DNA of 64,000 nt from positions 27,666,081 through 27,730,080 of the forward strand of contig CM019214.1 in the NCBI GenBank assembly GCA_009741485.1. The letters are read 5' to 3'. The notes beneath the pieces are model-generated. The model was given only the letters and a program-made list of their open reading frames with translations. It did no database searches and was not told the origin of the DNA. This DNA is from Malurus cyaneus samueli. Lineage: Eukaryota; Chordata; Aves; Passeriformes; Maluridae. Each line of letters begins with the position of its first letter. Positions within the stretch are counted from its first letter, which is position 1. The position numbers and the translations under genes were made by a program. Of this stretch, positions 1-14,300 are shown piece by piece.

Positions 1-2295
1 ATATTTAACTAAAAAACTAACCAACCTGAGCAAACTGCTGGAGTTTATAAAATTGTCTTTATTTATTATTTCCTCTAAACAATAGCTTAAACATAAAACA
101 GAGTCATAGCATGACATAGAACTCTGTTAAATCCATGAAATAATTTCCTAAATAAAACACCTAACCTATAAATAGATCAGGGCATGGTTTCAGTTTGGTG
201 GATTGCTTTTATCAGTGTGAAAACCCTACCTCTTCCAATAAACATGAAAATTAGATATAAAGCTGAAACGAAAGTATTGTAATTTATTAAAGTACTTAAG
301 ATATAGACGTGAACCTTCTCATGACAAGCACAAGAACGTTTTTTGGGAACTCTGTATTGCAGTTTGTTGTAAGATTAAGAGCCTGCTATACTAATATGAC
401 CAAGGGAGGACTTAGGCAGCACTTGGTATCTGCTCCATACCTTTTATTCATTTGACTGCCAGGGAGGAATACAAATCCCAGAGCAGTGTTTTCAGGTAGT
501 GTAAAGGAAGAAGTGCATACCTGAGAAATGTGACCAAAAACCTCAGGTGCTGAGTAGAGGATGTAACCGCCCACTGCAGGAAAGACGACGCAAACTCTAA
601 GAGAAGCAGGTCCAGGTTCTTCTTTATTCATCTTCGATTTCAGCTCTCCCTATTACCAGCAACTAGCATGAGTTATATACACTTTTCTTATCTCCCGCGT
701 ATAGAATTACACCAATCACACATACCTCAGCCAGATCACATGGCCAGGCAGCCTCCAATGTCCATGCACCATGATCCTTTCTGTAATTGGTGGGTCAGCT
801 TCATTTGACCAATGCTGTTCACCTCCGTGGCTGGCTGTGTCACCTAGTCCGTGCCTGCGCTGTCCGTGCCAGCCATCTGAGCCCTGGCTGTTTCCAAGCC
901 CAGCCCCCACACACAGCGGTAAGATAGCGAGGACCATGGCAAGAGGATTCTTTAGAGCTACATGAAAAATTCTAAGCGTGGCAGCTTTGGTCCCCTCTCT
1001 GTGTTTCAGCTCCTTAAGTCAGTGCTGGAGGCAGGAATGGCAGCATCACTATTTAAGCAGCAGAATAGCAGTTCAGAGTGCCCATTCTGGTTTGGAGGCT
1101 TGTTTGTAGCCCTTTCACCTCCCTTTCAAGAGATGATGTGCTCAGGCAGAAAAGTGAAGGCACCATTTGATTCAGCCAAGAGGGATGCGAGTGATACAGA
1201 GCCTGACTCTGTACCCCACAGCTGGGCTGTCTTGAGGTTTGATCTAAGGAGCAGTGTGTGTGAAATGCCCTCAGTGAGGGGCTCTGGTTTCCTGCAGCCA
1301 CTAGACTTAGTCCTTCTCTCTTTTTCTTCTCACTGTATCAATTACTCAATGTGGGCCAAGCCACGTTCAGAAATAGTGATGAGAAATCCCTTCCTCCTTT
1401 TCCAGATGACTTACTAGGCTGCTGGAGCATTTTCAGGCGTTCAAAACCCTGGGCTTAGGTGGGCTGCAGGCTGGTCTTCATAGTATTTCTATTTATTAAG
1501 TTACATTTATAATGCACATCATCTCTGCTGTTCAGGTTCCTGAACAAGACTGGCTGTGGCTGCTGCATTCCATGCAGGCACTTGCATGGAATGTAATCTG
1601 AGTTTGCCTGCCTGTTGAAGTCCATCCAAGGGTTTGTGTGGAGTGGTGTTTACTTTGTGATCCATCTATTTGTGGCTCAGGCCAAGGTGGTTCTGGTAAG
1701 GCAGGAGATGTAACTGAAGACATTTACTTAAGCTGGGAGTGACTTCTAAATCACAGTGGTTGACTGCAACCAAATTTTGTGTGCCTCCAGAATAGGCAGG
1801 CACAGAAGGGGAGAAAGCAGAAGTTTGGCTCCTGATTTTGAACATGATACATACATCTTCCTTTATGCCCACCAATAAATATTTCAAAATACAGCAACCA
1901 TTTGGAGCCTGCATGGAAGGATCTGCTGCATTGTGACCTAGGACTTAGTCCATGTCCCTAAAGAATCCAAGCAGCTGCACTTGTGTGATACGATATCTAT
2001 TGCATGTGTCAAAAAGATACGTGAGATACTGCTCAGTGTGGAGCTGCAGTGTTTCAAAAACATGGAGGGAAATAAATGAAGTAACATTATATTTCTTGAT
2101 GCTGATCTGCAGGAACTGAAAAGCCACTCATGGCTGCTTCTAAGCATAGATTAAAGAGGTTTCAACTGGAAATCCTAGATCTGATCCTGGTCTTTGCTTT
2201 TGCAGTTCCCCACAAGTGTGTTAATCAAAGCTTATTGTGCTATTATTCTAGCTGATACCTTTTAACTTTTGTGTTACCTGTGTTCTGGTTTGCAG
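1..2295 (+). other. Upstream intron (partial), no exon recognised
   Basis: This precedes the 7S exon. I looked for a signal-peptide exon (ATG, a Leu-rich stretch, a GT donor) on the + strand and saw none that is convincing. The only Leu-rich start (MVLAILPLCVGAG, 937 downward) is on the minus strand and has no collagen-like continuation. Apart from the 11-bp inverted repeat at 1566-1593, nothing structured was seen. Confidence 0.6.
1566..1593. repeat. Perfect 11-bp inverted repeat with two CATTCC motifs
   Basis: CATTCCATGCA (1566-1576), a 6-nt spacer, then TGCATGGAATG (1583-1593). The arms are exact reverse complements. Each carries CATTCCA, the M-CAT sequence known to bind TEAD factors, in opposite orientation. 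It lies about 700 bp upstream of the 7S exon. The structure is seen directly; any regulatory role is inferred. Confidence 0.6.
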
Positions 2296-2376
2296 GGTGG
2301 AAAGAAATACACAGGACCCTGTGGAGGCAGAGACTGCAGTGGAGGATGCCAGTGTTTCCCTGAAAAAGGAAGCCGT
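2296..2376 (+). CDS. COL4A6: Collagen IV exon 2: Cys-rich 7S (N-terminal) segment
   Basis: 81 nt, 27 codons, phase 0 at both ends. It is preceded by a pyrimidine-rich acceptor ending TTTGCAG and followed by the donor GTAAGT. The translation begins [20 protein letters not shown] and ends FPEKGSR. The four cysteines and the CGGRDCS motif mark the non-collagenous start of the 7S domain, where four collagen IV molecules are disulphide- and lysine-crosslinked. [12 protein letters not shown] matches alpha2 as I remember it, alpha6 is close (GSCQC), and alpha1/3/5 start differently. Numbering as exon 2 assumes one upstream signal-peptide exon, which I do not see here. Confidence 0.93.
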
Positions 2377-5300
2377 GTAAGTAACATTTTCATCCTGTAA
2401 AATGTTCTTGATGGTAGCAGTTCAATGCTGTATAATTTTCTATAGATTATAGACTTGCATTGGACTGCTAAGAGTATCAAAACAATTACTGCTTTTCAGG
2501 AAAATGTTGTTTTGTCTTACTTTCTCAAAAGCTCATGGATTTGAAGGAATACTTTGCCATTAATGCCTTGTTATGAAATGTAGCAGGCTCTTCTCAAAGA
2601 TGAGGGCCGAGGGACCTGATGGTTATGATGGGCTGATTGGATCAGAATTACGAAAATATACCACATACATGCATGAGATACATACATTTGATGATTTTAA
2701 CAGTCTTTTCCAATCTAAATGATTCAATAATTCTAATTCTATTCAATAATTCTATTTGATTTCCATTTAAGCAAGGAGGAATCACACCACCAAAACCTGA
2801 AATCCCTGCTAAGGGAACTGTTTAAAACTTCTGGCATTATGTTGTGGCTAGTAGTCTGTTCTTTGTTTTGGGGACTAGCGAGGAATGAGGCAGAGGAAGG
2901 GAGGTGGGGTGGAGGGGATTAACCACCTGCCACTAAGAGCACTGAGAAATAGGGCAGTTCCTATCCTGTATGGCTTGGAGCCCTGGCTGGCAGGCTCCTT
3001 CTGTGCAGCTTGGTCTTCTGCAGCTGAGACTGTGACTCAGCCTTTTCCATCCACCCATCTCTAAGAATAGGTCAGGCAAGAGAGGTGGTGGCAGGTCATG
3101 TGCTTGTTCTGCTATCACAAACCTCATAAGATTTTTCAGTTCCCTGCCTTCCCTCCACACAGCAGGCCATCAGTTCCCATTCCCATTGCATTCCTCAAGC
3201 TTGACTCCACGTCTGAGTGGAGGGAGAGGTGGTAGGAAAGTCACAGTGTAGGTGGGAGGCAAGGAACATTCTTGTTTACAGCAGAAGTCCTCGTGTCTCC
3301 ATGGAAGTCAGATGATGCTGGGGTTATCATGCCATGGGGACTGCAGTGCTTATACTCCCAAGGCCTGACCATGAGCTGCTTGTGGTCTGCTTTCCATTAC
3401 AAGAGCCCAATGACAACCTGATGAAGCTGAGGACAAACAAACCCTCCCCTGAGACACAGAGCTTGCCTCCCATGGAGCTGCCTCCAGCTGTTGCTGCCTT
3501 ACCCTCATCATCCAGCACATGAAGTTTGGCAAGTGCCTCCTGCCACTTCCCACTTTTGAGTGAAAATCAAAAACCGATGCTGTAAGATGCTCACTAGAGT
3601 TCATGAAAATATCTGTTGCAAAACTACCAATTTTGTGGCTGAAATGTTTTTCATGTTCCTTATTGACCAAATGACCTTGAATCTGAAGTTGCCAAGTGTG
3701 ACAGAGAAATGAGGTGTCTAAACAAAACTAACTGCATAGGTTAGAAAAGCTGAAAACGAAAAATTACCACATAGAGAAACAGTCAGGTGGCAAGAAGCTC
3801 TCTGTGCGTTGCTTACTGTCTAGATTGGGAGGTGAGGGCAGGTTTTATGTACTTGCTCACCATTCTCACTCTTGGTTTTACCTCAGGGAAGTAAGTAATC
3901 CCACTTACTAATCAGGCTGGCCTCTCTTTAAGTAGATATTCAAAAAAGAGAAAAAGAGAATGCTACTAACGTAAGTTTTATTTTGCTGCTTGTGGCTAAT
4001 TGTGCAGGATATGGAAAAGTTTTGGGAAAAGGGATTTACAGAAGTTTACACTTAAAAAATCATATTTTATCTCTCTGTACTTTACCCCTCTGAAATGATA
4101 TACCTCATTCTGGTTTAGCATACACTGCCTGTAGTTTGTGTCTGCTGATCTCTTCAGATGTCACAACCCCTGTTAAACATCTGGTTTAAGGAACAAGATT
4201 GGCCTTTAGAGTCTAGTCAAATTTGGCATAGTTTCTGGTCTCATGCTAATCCTCAATGGGAATATTTATTTTCACAAAACCTCTGTATAATCTGGCACGA
4301 CGCACGTTTTCTGTTGGAGGTGACTCATTGCATGCACAATAGACGTATTGCGTGTTTGCACTTGCAGGAGTGCCTGGAGCACTCTGTCAGAGGCTTCTTC
4401 TGCAGTGACCCAGCTCAGGTGCCACTCAGGAGCTCAGAGTGCCTGGAACTCGGGTGGGAGCAGCACTGCCAGGGTCTGCAGCAGCTGCCAGCCCTGCCAG
4501 CCCCTGGAAATTCACCCTGTTTGTGACAGATCTCATAACCAGGCAAATAAAAGCCTTTTCTTTGGCTTGCTGCTACTGAATGCACAGCAGCAGCTGTTGA
4601 AGTGAATTCATTTTGGTACTAAACACAATTGCAAACTATAAAAGGAGTAAAGGCCTGAAGAAATGCCTGCTCTTTATTTATATGTGCTTCTACTTCATTT
4701 GTTGTCATTCCTTCAGTTTTAGTCTCAAGATACAGCATTAAGATGCTTATCTTTGTTTATTGTCTTAATCCAGTAACTTTAGTTTTTTAAAAAGGGTTTT
4801 TTGCACAATTTGCCTGCTGATATCTCCTGTGACTCTGTGGTAGAGGCAGAGAGGCACTGTCAAGATGTGTGAAGATTCATCCAGACTTTGGTGATTTGTG
4901 CCAGGTCTCCTGGTGCAGAACAGCTGGAAGCCCTGTGCTTTGTCTACACTGCTTTTGGTTCAGGATGGAAAGGACAGGCACAAAGGCACAGGAAAGTTCA
5001 ATCCTGCTTCACATGGGCAGTTTCTAGGGGCAAAAGGCAACCCAGCACAAATCCATGCACAAATCCACACTCCTAGCGGGCCTGCTGGAAAGAGGGACGT
5101 GATTTTAGGTTTTCCTCCACTCAGTTTTGGCTGGGCTCAACCCTGCACCTTTCACTGGGCTCAGGCACAGCTAAAATCCTGTGGGAACAGAAAATACAAC
5201 AGCAGAAGCATCATCTGCCCACTGTAATGGTGGGGGAGCTGCTGCAGCTAAGCAAAGGCAGCATCTACCCTGCAACCTCCTGCCTGTCATCCATTGCTGA

Positions 5301-8300
5301 TAAATGCATTTGCAATTCAGAGCAAATGCTAAGTTTTTTCTTGGAGAAGTTTCTCTGAAAAAATGTTTCTCAGGCCATACACGATCCCCTTGAAGTTCCC
5401 ACCTCCAGGCCTGCTTTTGAGTTCACGTCTTCAGAGTAGGAAGAGTAAAGGGAATTTCTTTTGTAAGCTGTTTTTTTTTTCCCCCGGTCTTCAATGACAC
5501 TCTAGTCTTTGTTCTTTCTCACTGCAGCCTGGTTATTTCCTGTTGCATTTACTGTTAGCTGGTTACAATTATCTGGTCTATCTCACTGTACCTTGCATCT
5601 AGGTGAATGCTTGGAGCTGGGGCTGCAGGAGCCCAGCTTGGGGACCAGCCTCAGCCTCATCTCCCCTTCTCAAAACTGGCAAAAAGCTCAGTGGAGATGC
5701 AGCACAAGTCAAAGCTCCTGAAGGAGCGTTCAAATCCACATGACAAGAAACCATAGTATGAGCCTTAGTGGAGGACACAATGAGAAGGCAGAGTAAAGAC
5801 AATAGACTCGTCTTCTCCCTAAGATGAGACAGATTAATCTTCTCATTTTCTTCTAAAGCAACTTCTCCTAAATTGTTCTCCTAAGACAACAGACTCACCC
5901 TTTTCTTAAGATGCATGTGGAAAACAGTGTAAGGAGTACACTGGCTCCTAGGTAAGAGGGAAAAAAGTAAAGGGAGCATTGATATGGTATTGATATTTTG
6001 TTTTGAATGAAATGCAAAGCCTGGATTACAGAAGAAAAAAAAAAACCTCAAATTAAAAACATCTGGCTTTCTTTCTTTTTCCTCTAGATTTTTATTGCAA
6101 CCCCTGTTTATACGAGTTGCAATTTATATTTCTTTGCAAACCATACCTTACTCAGGGAACAATATATGTGCCTTAAAATTTGTTAAACATTAATGCACTT
6201 ATGTAGGAAATGATAACTCCATTTAGTACAATGGCCAACTGTTTGACCTATTGAAGTTCATAATCAGCCTCACTTCATAACCAGCCTAGAAAGCTTTATG
6301 GAAAGTGGAAGTGAGTAGAAACCTTTTGATCTTTCTATAGAGTGAGAAAATGAACTCTTTTGAAATCTCGCTTTGTACTTTTCAAGTCAAGCGTCTAACA
6401 GTGCTCAAGCCATTTAGCCATTGTTTTTGCAAGGGGCTGGAATGATGGAAACTGAAATTAAAAGACAGCTTTGTGTCTTCCTATAAAGGCCACTTTTTGG
6501 GACTGCCCAGGCATTTTAACCGAGACTGACATGAGGGTTCACTCGAACTCCTTTACAGGTATCTGTTATATTGCTTTTATTAATGCAGTGGCCAAGGGTA
6601 AGCAATTACCAGAACACCTATAATTACTTCTGTATGCTTTTGGATGCTACACAGTTGGGAAATTTAGTGTCTAATATTTACTTGCAAACATTTCCTATGC
6701 AGGTTTAAGTCTTAACATGACACATGGGCTAGATCTAGATGTGTTTCTTCACAAATTTAAAAAAAAATCAACAAAATAGAACGCATTAATATTCTATAAT
6801 CAATTCCATTATTGTATCTTAGGGAAATGTTTAAATCCAATAATTTAATTTTATCAACTGTTGACTGTTAGTGTAATTCTTGTATTTTGCAATTAACTGG
6901 CTTCCAAGCTGGTCTAGTGACAATAGCTACTTGTAACTCCTCATTGGTATAAACTGATATATCTGATTAAATATGAGGTTTATTTTTTTTCCCCTTTTCT
7001 CCACAAAATAATTACATAAGCAACATCTTCTGAAATTGAACCAGTAGTTCATTTAGCTCACTACTCTGTTCTCCACAGTGGTAGTAAGAGACAGTGTTTA
7101 CAGGAAGGACAGAGTTTTGGCAATTTTCTGCAGTCCATTCACTTGTAACCAAGATAACCCAATTTATATGTTCCTTCAGTGTCTGTGTTTTGTCCTGTAT
7201 TTGTCTAATCCTTTTCTGAAGCTGCTGGAATTGTGTGTCTTCACAGCCTCCAGTGGCACTACTCAAATGACATAAATTCTATAAATCACTGTCTGACCTG
7301 TTTAAAGCAATGAACCTCCCTCTGGTCTCATCAAATACATACTATTTCTAGTACTGTGATATTTGGGGTAGCTCTGTGTTTGTGTTACTCACTGTTTCCT
7401 TGATTTTTTAAATCCCAGTTATATTCCCTCTCAGTTATATTTCCCTTGTCCGAAAGGATGAGTCACAGCCTTTTTAGCTTTTCTTTTGAAGGTGACACTC
7501 CAAGCCCTTAGTCCCTTTACTCTACTCTCTCTTCTGAGACCAGAACTGTCCCCATCCAGTTTTGTGGGGTCCTTCTGGGTCTCTCAGTCCAGGAGATCAC
7601 CAGATCACCCCATTCCTCGTCACCAGCATCACATTTAACAAACTAGAATAGATTAGTATCCTCTATAGACTCAGATGTTTCACAGTTCAGTCTCTTCCAC
7701 AGATCACCTTTTAAACGTTTGCAAAAATGAGTTACAGTACACATCTGAGAGGACCCACTGCTGTTAAGTCTCCATTTTGAAATTAGTTACTATTCTTTTA
7801 TTAGCTACTATTCAGCTACTGTTCTTTTCTTCCTATTCTTTAACAGCCTTCAGTCCAAAAGAGCACCTCTCTTACAACCCCAAGAAAATTTAATTTAAAA
7901 CTGATGAAGCGTTTTATAAAATCAGTTTCAAAAATCCAAATATATTATTAGTCACTGAGACTTGGTTTATCCTGCTTATCCTTGTGCTCAGTTATTGTGT
8001 TCTTTAAGCTGGACTACTGCCTGGCCAAGCAGGAAAGTCAAATAAGCTGGTCCACATTTCTCAAGGTCTCTTCTTGAGCCCCCTTTTCTGCATGGAAACT
8101 TGGTTGTCATGAGCCCACTGGTGCAGTGGCAGTTTGTAATGTTGGGTTACACATTTTGGCCAGCAGTTCTGCAGTTTCACACTTGAGTTCCTTCAGAAAT
8201 CATGGGTGAATTTCCCCACTCGTGTTCAGTCAGTTACACCTGCTTTACCTGTTTCATCTATTACTTCATATTTATCTGAAATTAATCTCTGTCAAGGAAT

Positions 8301-11300
8301 ATCTTGGATTTGGGATCCTCTCAAACACCTTCAGCAGTAAAGATCTCTGCAGAGAAGTCACTAAGTTTCTCTGCTATGGCCTTATCATCCCCAAGTGCCC
8401 CTTATAAACCCTTAGCATCATGTGGTACTGCTATTTCCCTGGATGGCTTCTTGTTTTCCTTTAAACAGCCTTTTACTATCAACTTGGTTATGTTCTGCAA
8501 AATTTTCTCATTCATCTTTAGCCATTCTAGTTGTTACTTACTCTTGATCTGTCTTTTATGGGCATTCCTGTTCATTCCAGCAATTTTTTAAGTGTCGTCC
8601 CTTTTGCCTACAATAGCCTCCTTAGCTATTTTTATGCGGGGTTTTTATTGAACCATTTTACTTTCTATTTGATATGTGACATGTAGTTTACTGGGACTTT
8701 TAATACAGTGTTTTGAAAAGCCTCCAGGTTGCTTTAGGCTTCTTGCCTTTTTGACTGCTTTTTCTGGCTTTTACTATTTTTGTGATTTTTATGTATTTCC
8801 CCTTCTTGAAACTGGATATCTCTGTGATGTATTTGTTTGGCTTACTTCATCCCATTATGCTACAGCATTAAGTTCAGTTACATTTTGAAGCTCTTGCAGA
8901 GCAGTTTTCCCAACAGTACCTCTTGAAGCAGGTCCTGCTCAGCACTTGAGACTGAATCCACAGCAGCATTCTTTCTTATGGGTCTCGGTGTTTACCGCAT
9001 TACAAAAAGGTCAGTTGGTGGATCCAAACTTTTATTTCCTTGTCACATCTGGATGAGGCATTGTGGGTAGTTGGAATTGGCCACTATTGCTACCTGACTT
9101 TATTGTGCAGCTTCTCTAATTTTGCTAAATATTTAATGATTGGTGTCTTTAACAGAGGAATCCTAAATACAAACCAAGTCCTACATTTCTGTTATTCCCC
9201 CCACAAGGACTCCCTCATGTTCCCATCTGCCCTGAGTATTTTTTGCTGTAACACTTTGTTGTAGCTTTCACATACTGTGCCATTGCCCTGGCTGTATCTC
9301 GTTTTCTGTCATTCCTGTAAAGCAGAGGCCTTTCAGTCCTCTCACCTGTTCCAAATCCAGTTCTCTGTGTCAACTCATCAAATCTCCCACTGCTATCACC
9401 TGCTTTGTCTTCTCCTGGAAGATTCACTCTGTCCCAGGAACATCCTCACACCAAGCAGACATTGTAATCAAATAAAGCTTAGAGTTTATCAGAGATTTGA
9501 TCCCTTGTTCCAGGCTGATTATCCACCTTCCCTCTGACTGACAACCCCTAAATACTTTTTAGATCAGCATCAAGGTTTTGTGGGATCTTTTTGATGGTCA
9601 CCAAGACAGAAATGGTATGGAAAATGTCCTTTTTGCTCTCCAATGTTTGCCATATACAAAGCTTTGGGAGTGAACTTGATCATGTATCTTCTGATGTGTT
9701 ATCAGATTCTGCAGCAGAATGGTTATAAGTACCAAAAATCCATGCTTCAAAATTTCACATTGCTTCATAGGCCAAGGTTAAGTCTCTGGAAATTTCCAGG
9801 AGGAAGAGCTGCCTTCAGAGAGAAGGTATTTGGAGGAGGTGTTTGTGATGGCAACAGATTTAAAATTGAATTGCCTGTGGTATTAATGAGCACTATACAT
9901 GGGACAGGTTGTCACTCTTCATTATTTCAATGTTCTAATCAAGTCTGGTATGGTACTTTGAGATTTAATTTTCTTTTTTTTCTCTACTGAAGGTAATAGA
10001 GGAGAGCATCTCCACTGGCAAAAGACAGGAAAAGTGTTACTATAAAGAACTGTTGAACCATGTGAAGATAAATTCTGCTTTCAGATACAAGAGTACAGTT
10101 GTCTTTTGCACACATGTTTGAGGGCAGTTTCAAATGCACACTTTTGTTTAGGTTTATACTTTCAAAACACAGCCTTAAAAGGTCTTGCCAGTATAAAAAA
10201 AATGCCTGAAATCTTGATATTGTTTCATAGGCATCTAAATCTTGAGCATAAGGCCTGCTTGCATGAACTGTTAGCAGGAAATAGGCCCAAAATCTTTAGA
10301 GTTCACTCCCAAAGGCAGCCAGAGTACAGGTTTGCTTGATTGAACTGGAAGTCATGCCAGTCTGAAACTCGATACCTAGTTTATGACCTAATGTTTTATT
10401 TAATGAAAATTGCTTAAGCTGAACTACATTGACTATTAATCAAGCATGTAGTGGGATAGTTATGTTGGTGCCTAATTGCTGTCCTTTAGTACATTTGTCT
10501 TGACATTTTTTTGAGTGAAATATGCATGTTTCCTTCTTTTTTTAAGCTCTGTTTATACATGTTTAATCAACATCAGAGATCTTTTTGAACTGGTGGATGC
10601 AGATTAGATAACTTTCCCATGAGCAAGAAGCTCCTTCTCCCATATATGCATTCTACACGAAATCTGAGATTTGGGAAGTCAGTGAAAGGTCTTCCTCAGA
10701 ATCTGCTTCAAATAAAAAATGCAAGATATATTAAAAAATAAAGCAAGGTGTTTTGTTTCAGTACATGGAAGAGTGCAATTAAATGTTCACACAAAAATCA
10801 CATTTTCAATTGTAAATGTTCACAGTATTGTAAAGAATGTTTAAAAGATAAATAAATTCAAACTGAGACTTTCTTTCAAATCAAACAAAATATGCATATT
10901 GAACAATTTTTTTCAGTCCTTGTTTTCCTTTCATTCCTTTGAAAAACATTTCTGCATCAGCCAGATATGAAACATTGTTTGATTCCATAAGTGATGTATA
11001 GAAACTGTATTTGTTTATAATCTAAAGGAATACAAGTTTTGTTAAGCCCATGCCATGCTAACAATCTGCACTTCCTGCCTTTTGCTCCAGCCATAAAAGC
11101 AAAATTGCTTCAAAACTTTTTCAAATTAGCTGTACAGAAGAGCAAAAGAATGATACTTTAATGAAAGGTATTCAAAACAGCACATTCACCTTTTTATTTC
11201 CATTTTCAATTTATTAATTTTAAACTTCCCTGGACTGACATACATTATCTCCAGCAAAAAAAGTGCAGGTATGCAGCCTTCATACAGATAGATACTGCAC

Positions 11301-14300
11301 TTTCCTTCTAAAGCCCAATGTTAGATCTGGGCAGATACTTCTCCTATGACCTGGCATCAGAAACCTTTGTAATCTCAGTTGGTGCGATGAGAAAACAATT
11401 CAACAGCATTGGACAAAGCTCAAGAATTAGTGTAATCAATCAAAATGAATACCAAGGTTGCAGTTCAAACAAACTTACAACTGAAGTCAATATGCTGGAT
11501 TAACTATTTGTGATGTAAATTCAGCTCTTCTGTTTGAAATGGCACTGCCTGATGCCTTTTGCATTACCTGTGTGTTCTGTTGATTTATGGGCTTGTTACA
11601 CTCACTGAAAAGAACAAATCTTCCAGTGGTTTGCTAATAAATTGAGAAGGTATTTCACTGATATTTTAGGAATTTACTTTGAGGACAGTGTTTTTAAGAA
11701 TGTATTTGAACATCTGCATATCACAAATTGGAATGAGAGAGAAAATGCAAGAGAAATCACACTTAAGAAATCAAGAACCTTTTTCTTTTCAGAAAATACA
11801 ACACAACTTAAAATTTAATTCTAGAAAATCTAACTCTAGTGAAGAAATAACAGAAAGGAAAGTTTTTGAAGGTGAATAATGCACACTTAGCTTTTGTCAT
11901 AGTGGCCAGTGCTGGGATAAGAACCCTTTGGGTGCAACTCACAACCATTCAAAAATATTGCCATAACTTTTTTCTTGGATGGCTTTTTTTTCCTCCTTCC
12001 TGTCTTCCTATGAAATCCTGCAAATATTTTACCTTATTTAGAAAATAAATATCTGAAGTTGGAGAATTTTGTAACTTTCCCCTTGTTCTGGTCAATAGTG
12101 TCTGCACAGCACATACATCACGTATGCATGACATCAGCTCAGTTGGGTGGGGATGGGCACTCATAGTGCCAGGGATTTGATCCCTGTAAAAGCCAGTCAT
12201 TTAGGAGTTGGACTGGATGATCCTTATGTGTCCCATCCAACCCAGAATATGCTGTGATTCTGTATCATTGATCTTTTTGTTTGGTTTTCACACACGAATT
12301 ACACTTCATTAAGGAAATGAAATGTACTGTCAGGATTGTTTTCAGGAAAATGTGTTGCCCATTTGGTTAGACCTTCAGGCTTTGACTTCTAGCAGTCAGA
12401 CATTACAACTGCTGCACGAAATATTATTTGTGCTTTCAGCCAAGTTTTGCAATTTCTGCTTACTGTGAGCATGAGTTTAAACATAGAGCAGCAGGGGAAT
12501 GATGGTTTTACTCTGTGACTGGGTAGCTCACACAGGCATCCAAGAGGGATAATCCAGGTCATCCTTAAGCACTTTAATTATACTCCAGAGATTGTAAATG
12601 TTTCTCATGACATATGTCTGAGGCTTTACAAATTTCTCAAATGGTGCTTGTTTCTATTTTCTGTATTTTTGTCACATGGGAGCAAGTAACATTGACCCAT
12701 TTTCCTTTTGTCTGCTTTGCTAAGTACCAAACTATTAGTGGAATCCTTTGAGTCTGACCTGGAGAGACCAGGAATGTGGGAATGGGCAGGCTGTCATCTC
12801 AAACAGTATCTGCCGAGGCAGACAGAGCCTGTTCTCAGCATTTTCTAACTGACACTTGAGAAAATAAATGTTCTTTATTAACCTCAGTTTGTACATAAGG
12901 TTTCCAAATCATCTTCAGTGTCTTTGCATAATGAGGCAGATTGTTGAAGTGTACCTGTTTCCATTGCATTTATCTGGAAAAGGATGACAAACGTTAAAAT
13001 ACCGTGTACTGACCATTAGGTATGAACTTTGGGATCATGTAGAAAGAAGATCTTGAAGGATAGAAGTCTGTGTTTTAGGCGCAGTGAACAGCTCTAGACA
13101 ATGAATTAGCTGCAAGCCCAAGCAAATAAAACATCCATGCAGCATTTTTTCTCCCACAGGCTAAAACTATTTTTCTATGAAAAGACTGTATTAGTCTGTC
13201 AAATTCCTTTCTGTCTACTGCTATTATGGATGCGCAGCAAAGAAAAGTACTTTGGGGTTTTTTGTGGCTTTGGTTTGGGGTTTTTTCAGTATGGGTCATG
13301 GGTATTTAATGAAATTCTGTGTCTAACTATTGCTTATCTTATTACTTAGCAAAACTATTTCTTTGCAAATACAGTATCACTGGTTAAAAATATATTATTA
13401 GCACCTTATAAACTTGTTTAAAGCAGGTTTCTTTGACCCCAAGATTGTTGGCAAGGTCGATGTAAGAGCAAAAAAAGAAAGTTGTACTTGCTATCCTCCC
13501 CAGTACATGTTGTTTCACTCCATTCAGAATATAGCAACCCGGACAGTCTTTCTGTCCATCAGATAAAGACTTGGATATATTTGTAGTATTTCTTCTGATC
13601 CAAATGCTGCTTTTTCTTTATAAACCACCTTTTGTCTGTTTTTCAGTTGCGAGGTCCCCCACTTCTCTTCTTTGATGACCTTTCTGTTATATCCACTCCC
13701 AGGCATGCAACATCTCCTTTTCCATTTCACCACCATTTATCTGTTAAAGGCTTCCTACAAAGGACTTCCTTTCTTGATAGCCTGGAAGAGGAATGGGGAA
13801 AGCTGGTTCTGAGATGAGCTCTCCCTCCTGTAACGCAGGATGCTGTGGTCTTCCCAGCTGTCTGGGATTGTCTGTGTTGGGGTGTCAGCTCCTTGGGCAG
13901 GAGCTGTTTGCATGTGGCTCTTTGAACGGTGCCAGAAGCATTCCTAACAATTCCAGGCTTGTGGCAGAAGTAGAATATTAAGAGGAGCACAGTGACAGCT
14001 TCTTTCCAGTGGACAGGGACTCCAGCAGCAAAGGGCTCAAAGGCACCACAGTGCTGCGGGTGTTGGACCCATATCTATTCATTATTCCGGTATTTAATGA
14101 GGCTATGCACTGGCATGCAGATTTATGGATAAAACATGCTTTCCACAGGAAACTCTTCAGTTCAAATATGTCTTTGCTGCTGCCCCTTACCACTGTGAGA
14201 CGAGCACCTTGCCCATTACAGAACACACTCCTCCATGTGCTTGGCACAGATATGCAGGGTAACACTGTCTTGGATCCTTTTTCACAGCTTTTATTTTACT

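Noticed and set aside
771..915. Possible upstream first exon ending at GGTAAG
   Set aside because: The open frame from 771 lacks a signal-peptide profile and has no similarity to collagen IV N termini. It could be an untranslated exon, but nothing in the sequence decides this.
716..937. Minus-strand frame starting MVLAILPLCVGAG, signal-peptide-like, considered as a divergent COL4A5 start
   Set aside because: The continuation is not collagen-like, lacks the expected cysteine pattern and shows no donor at a fitting place.
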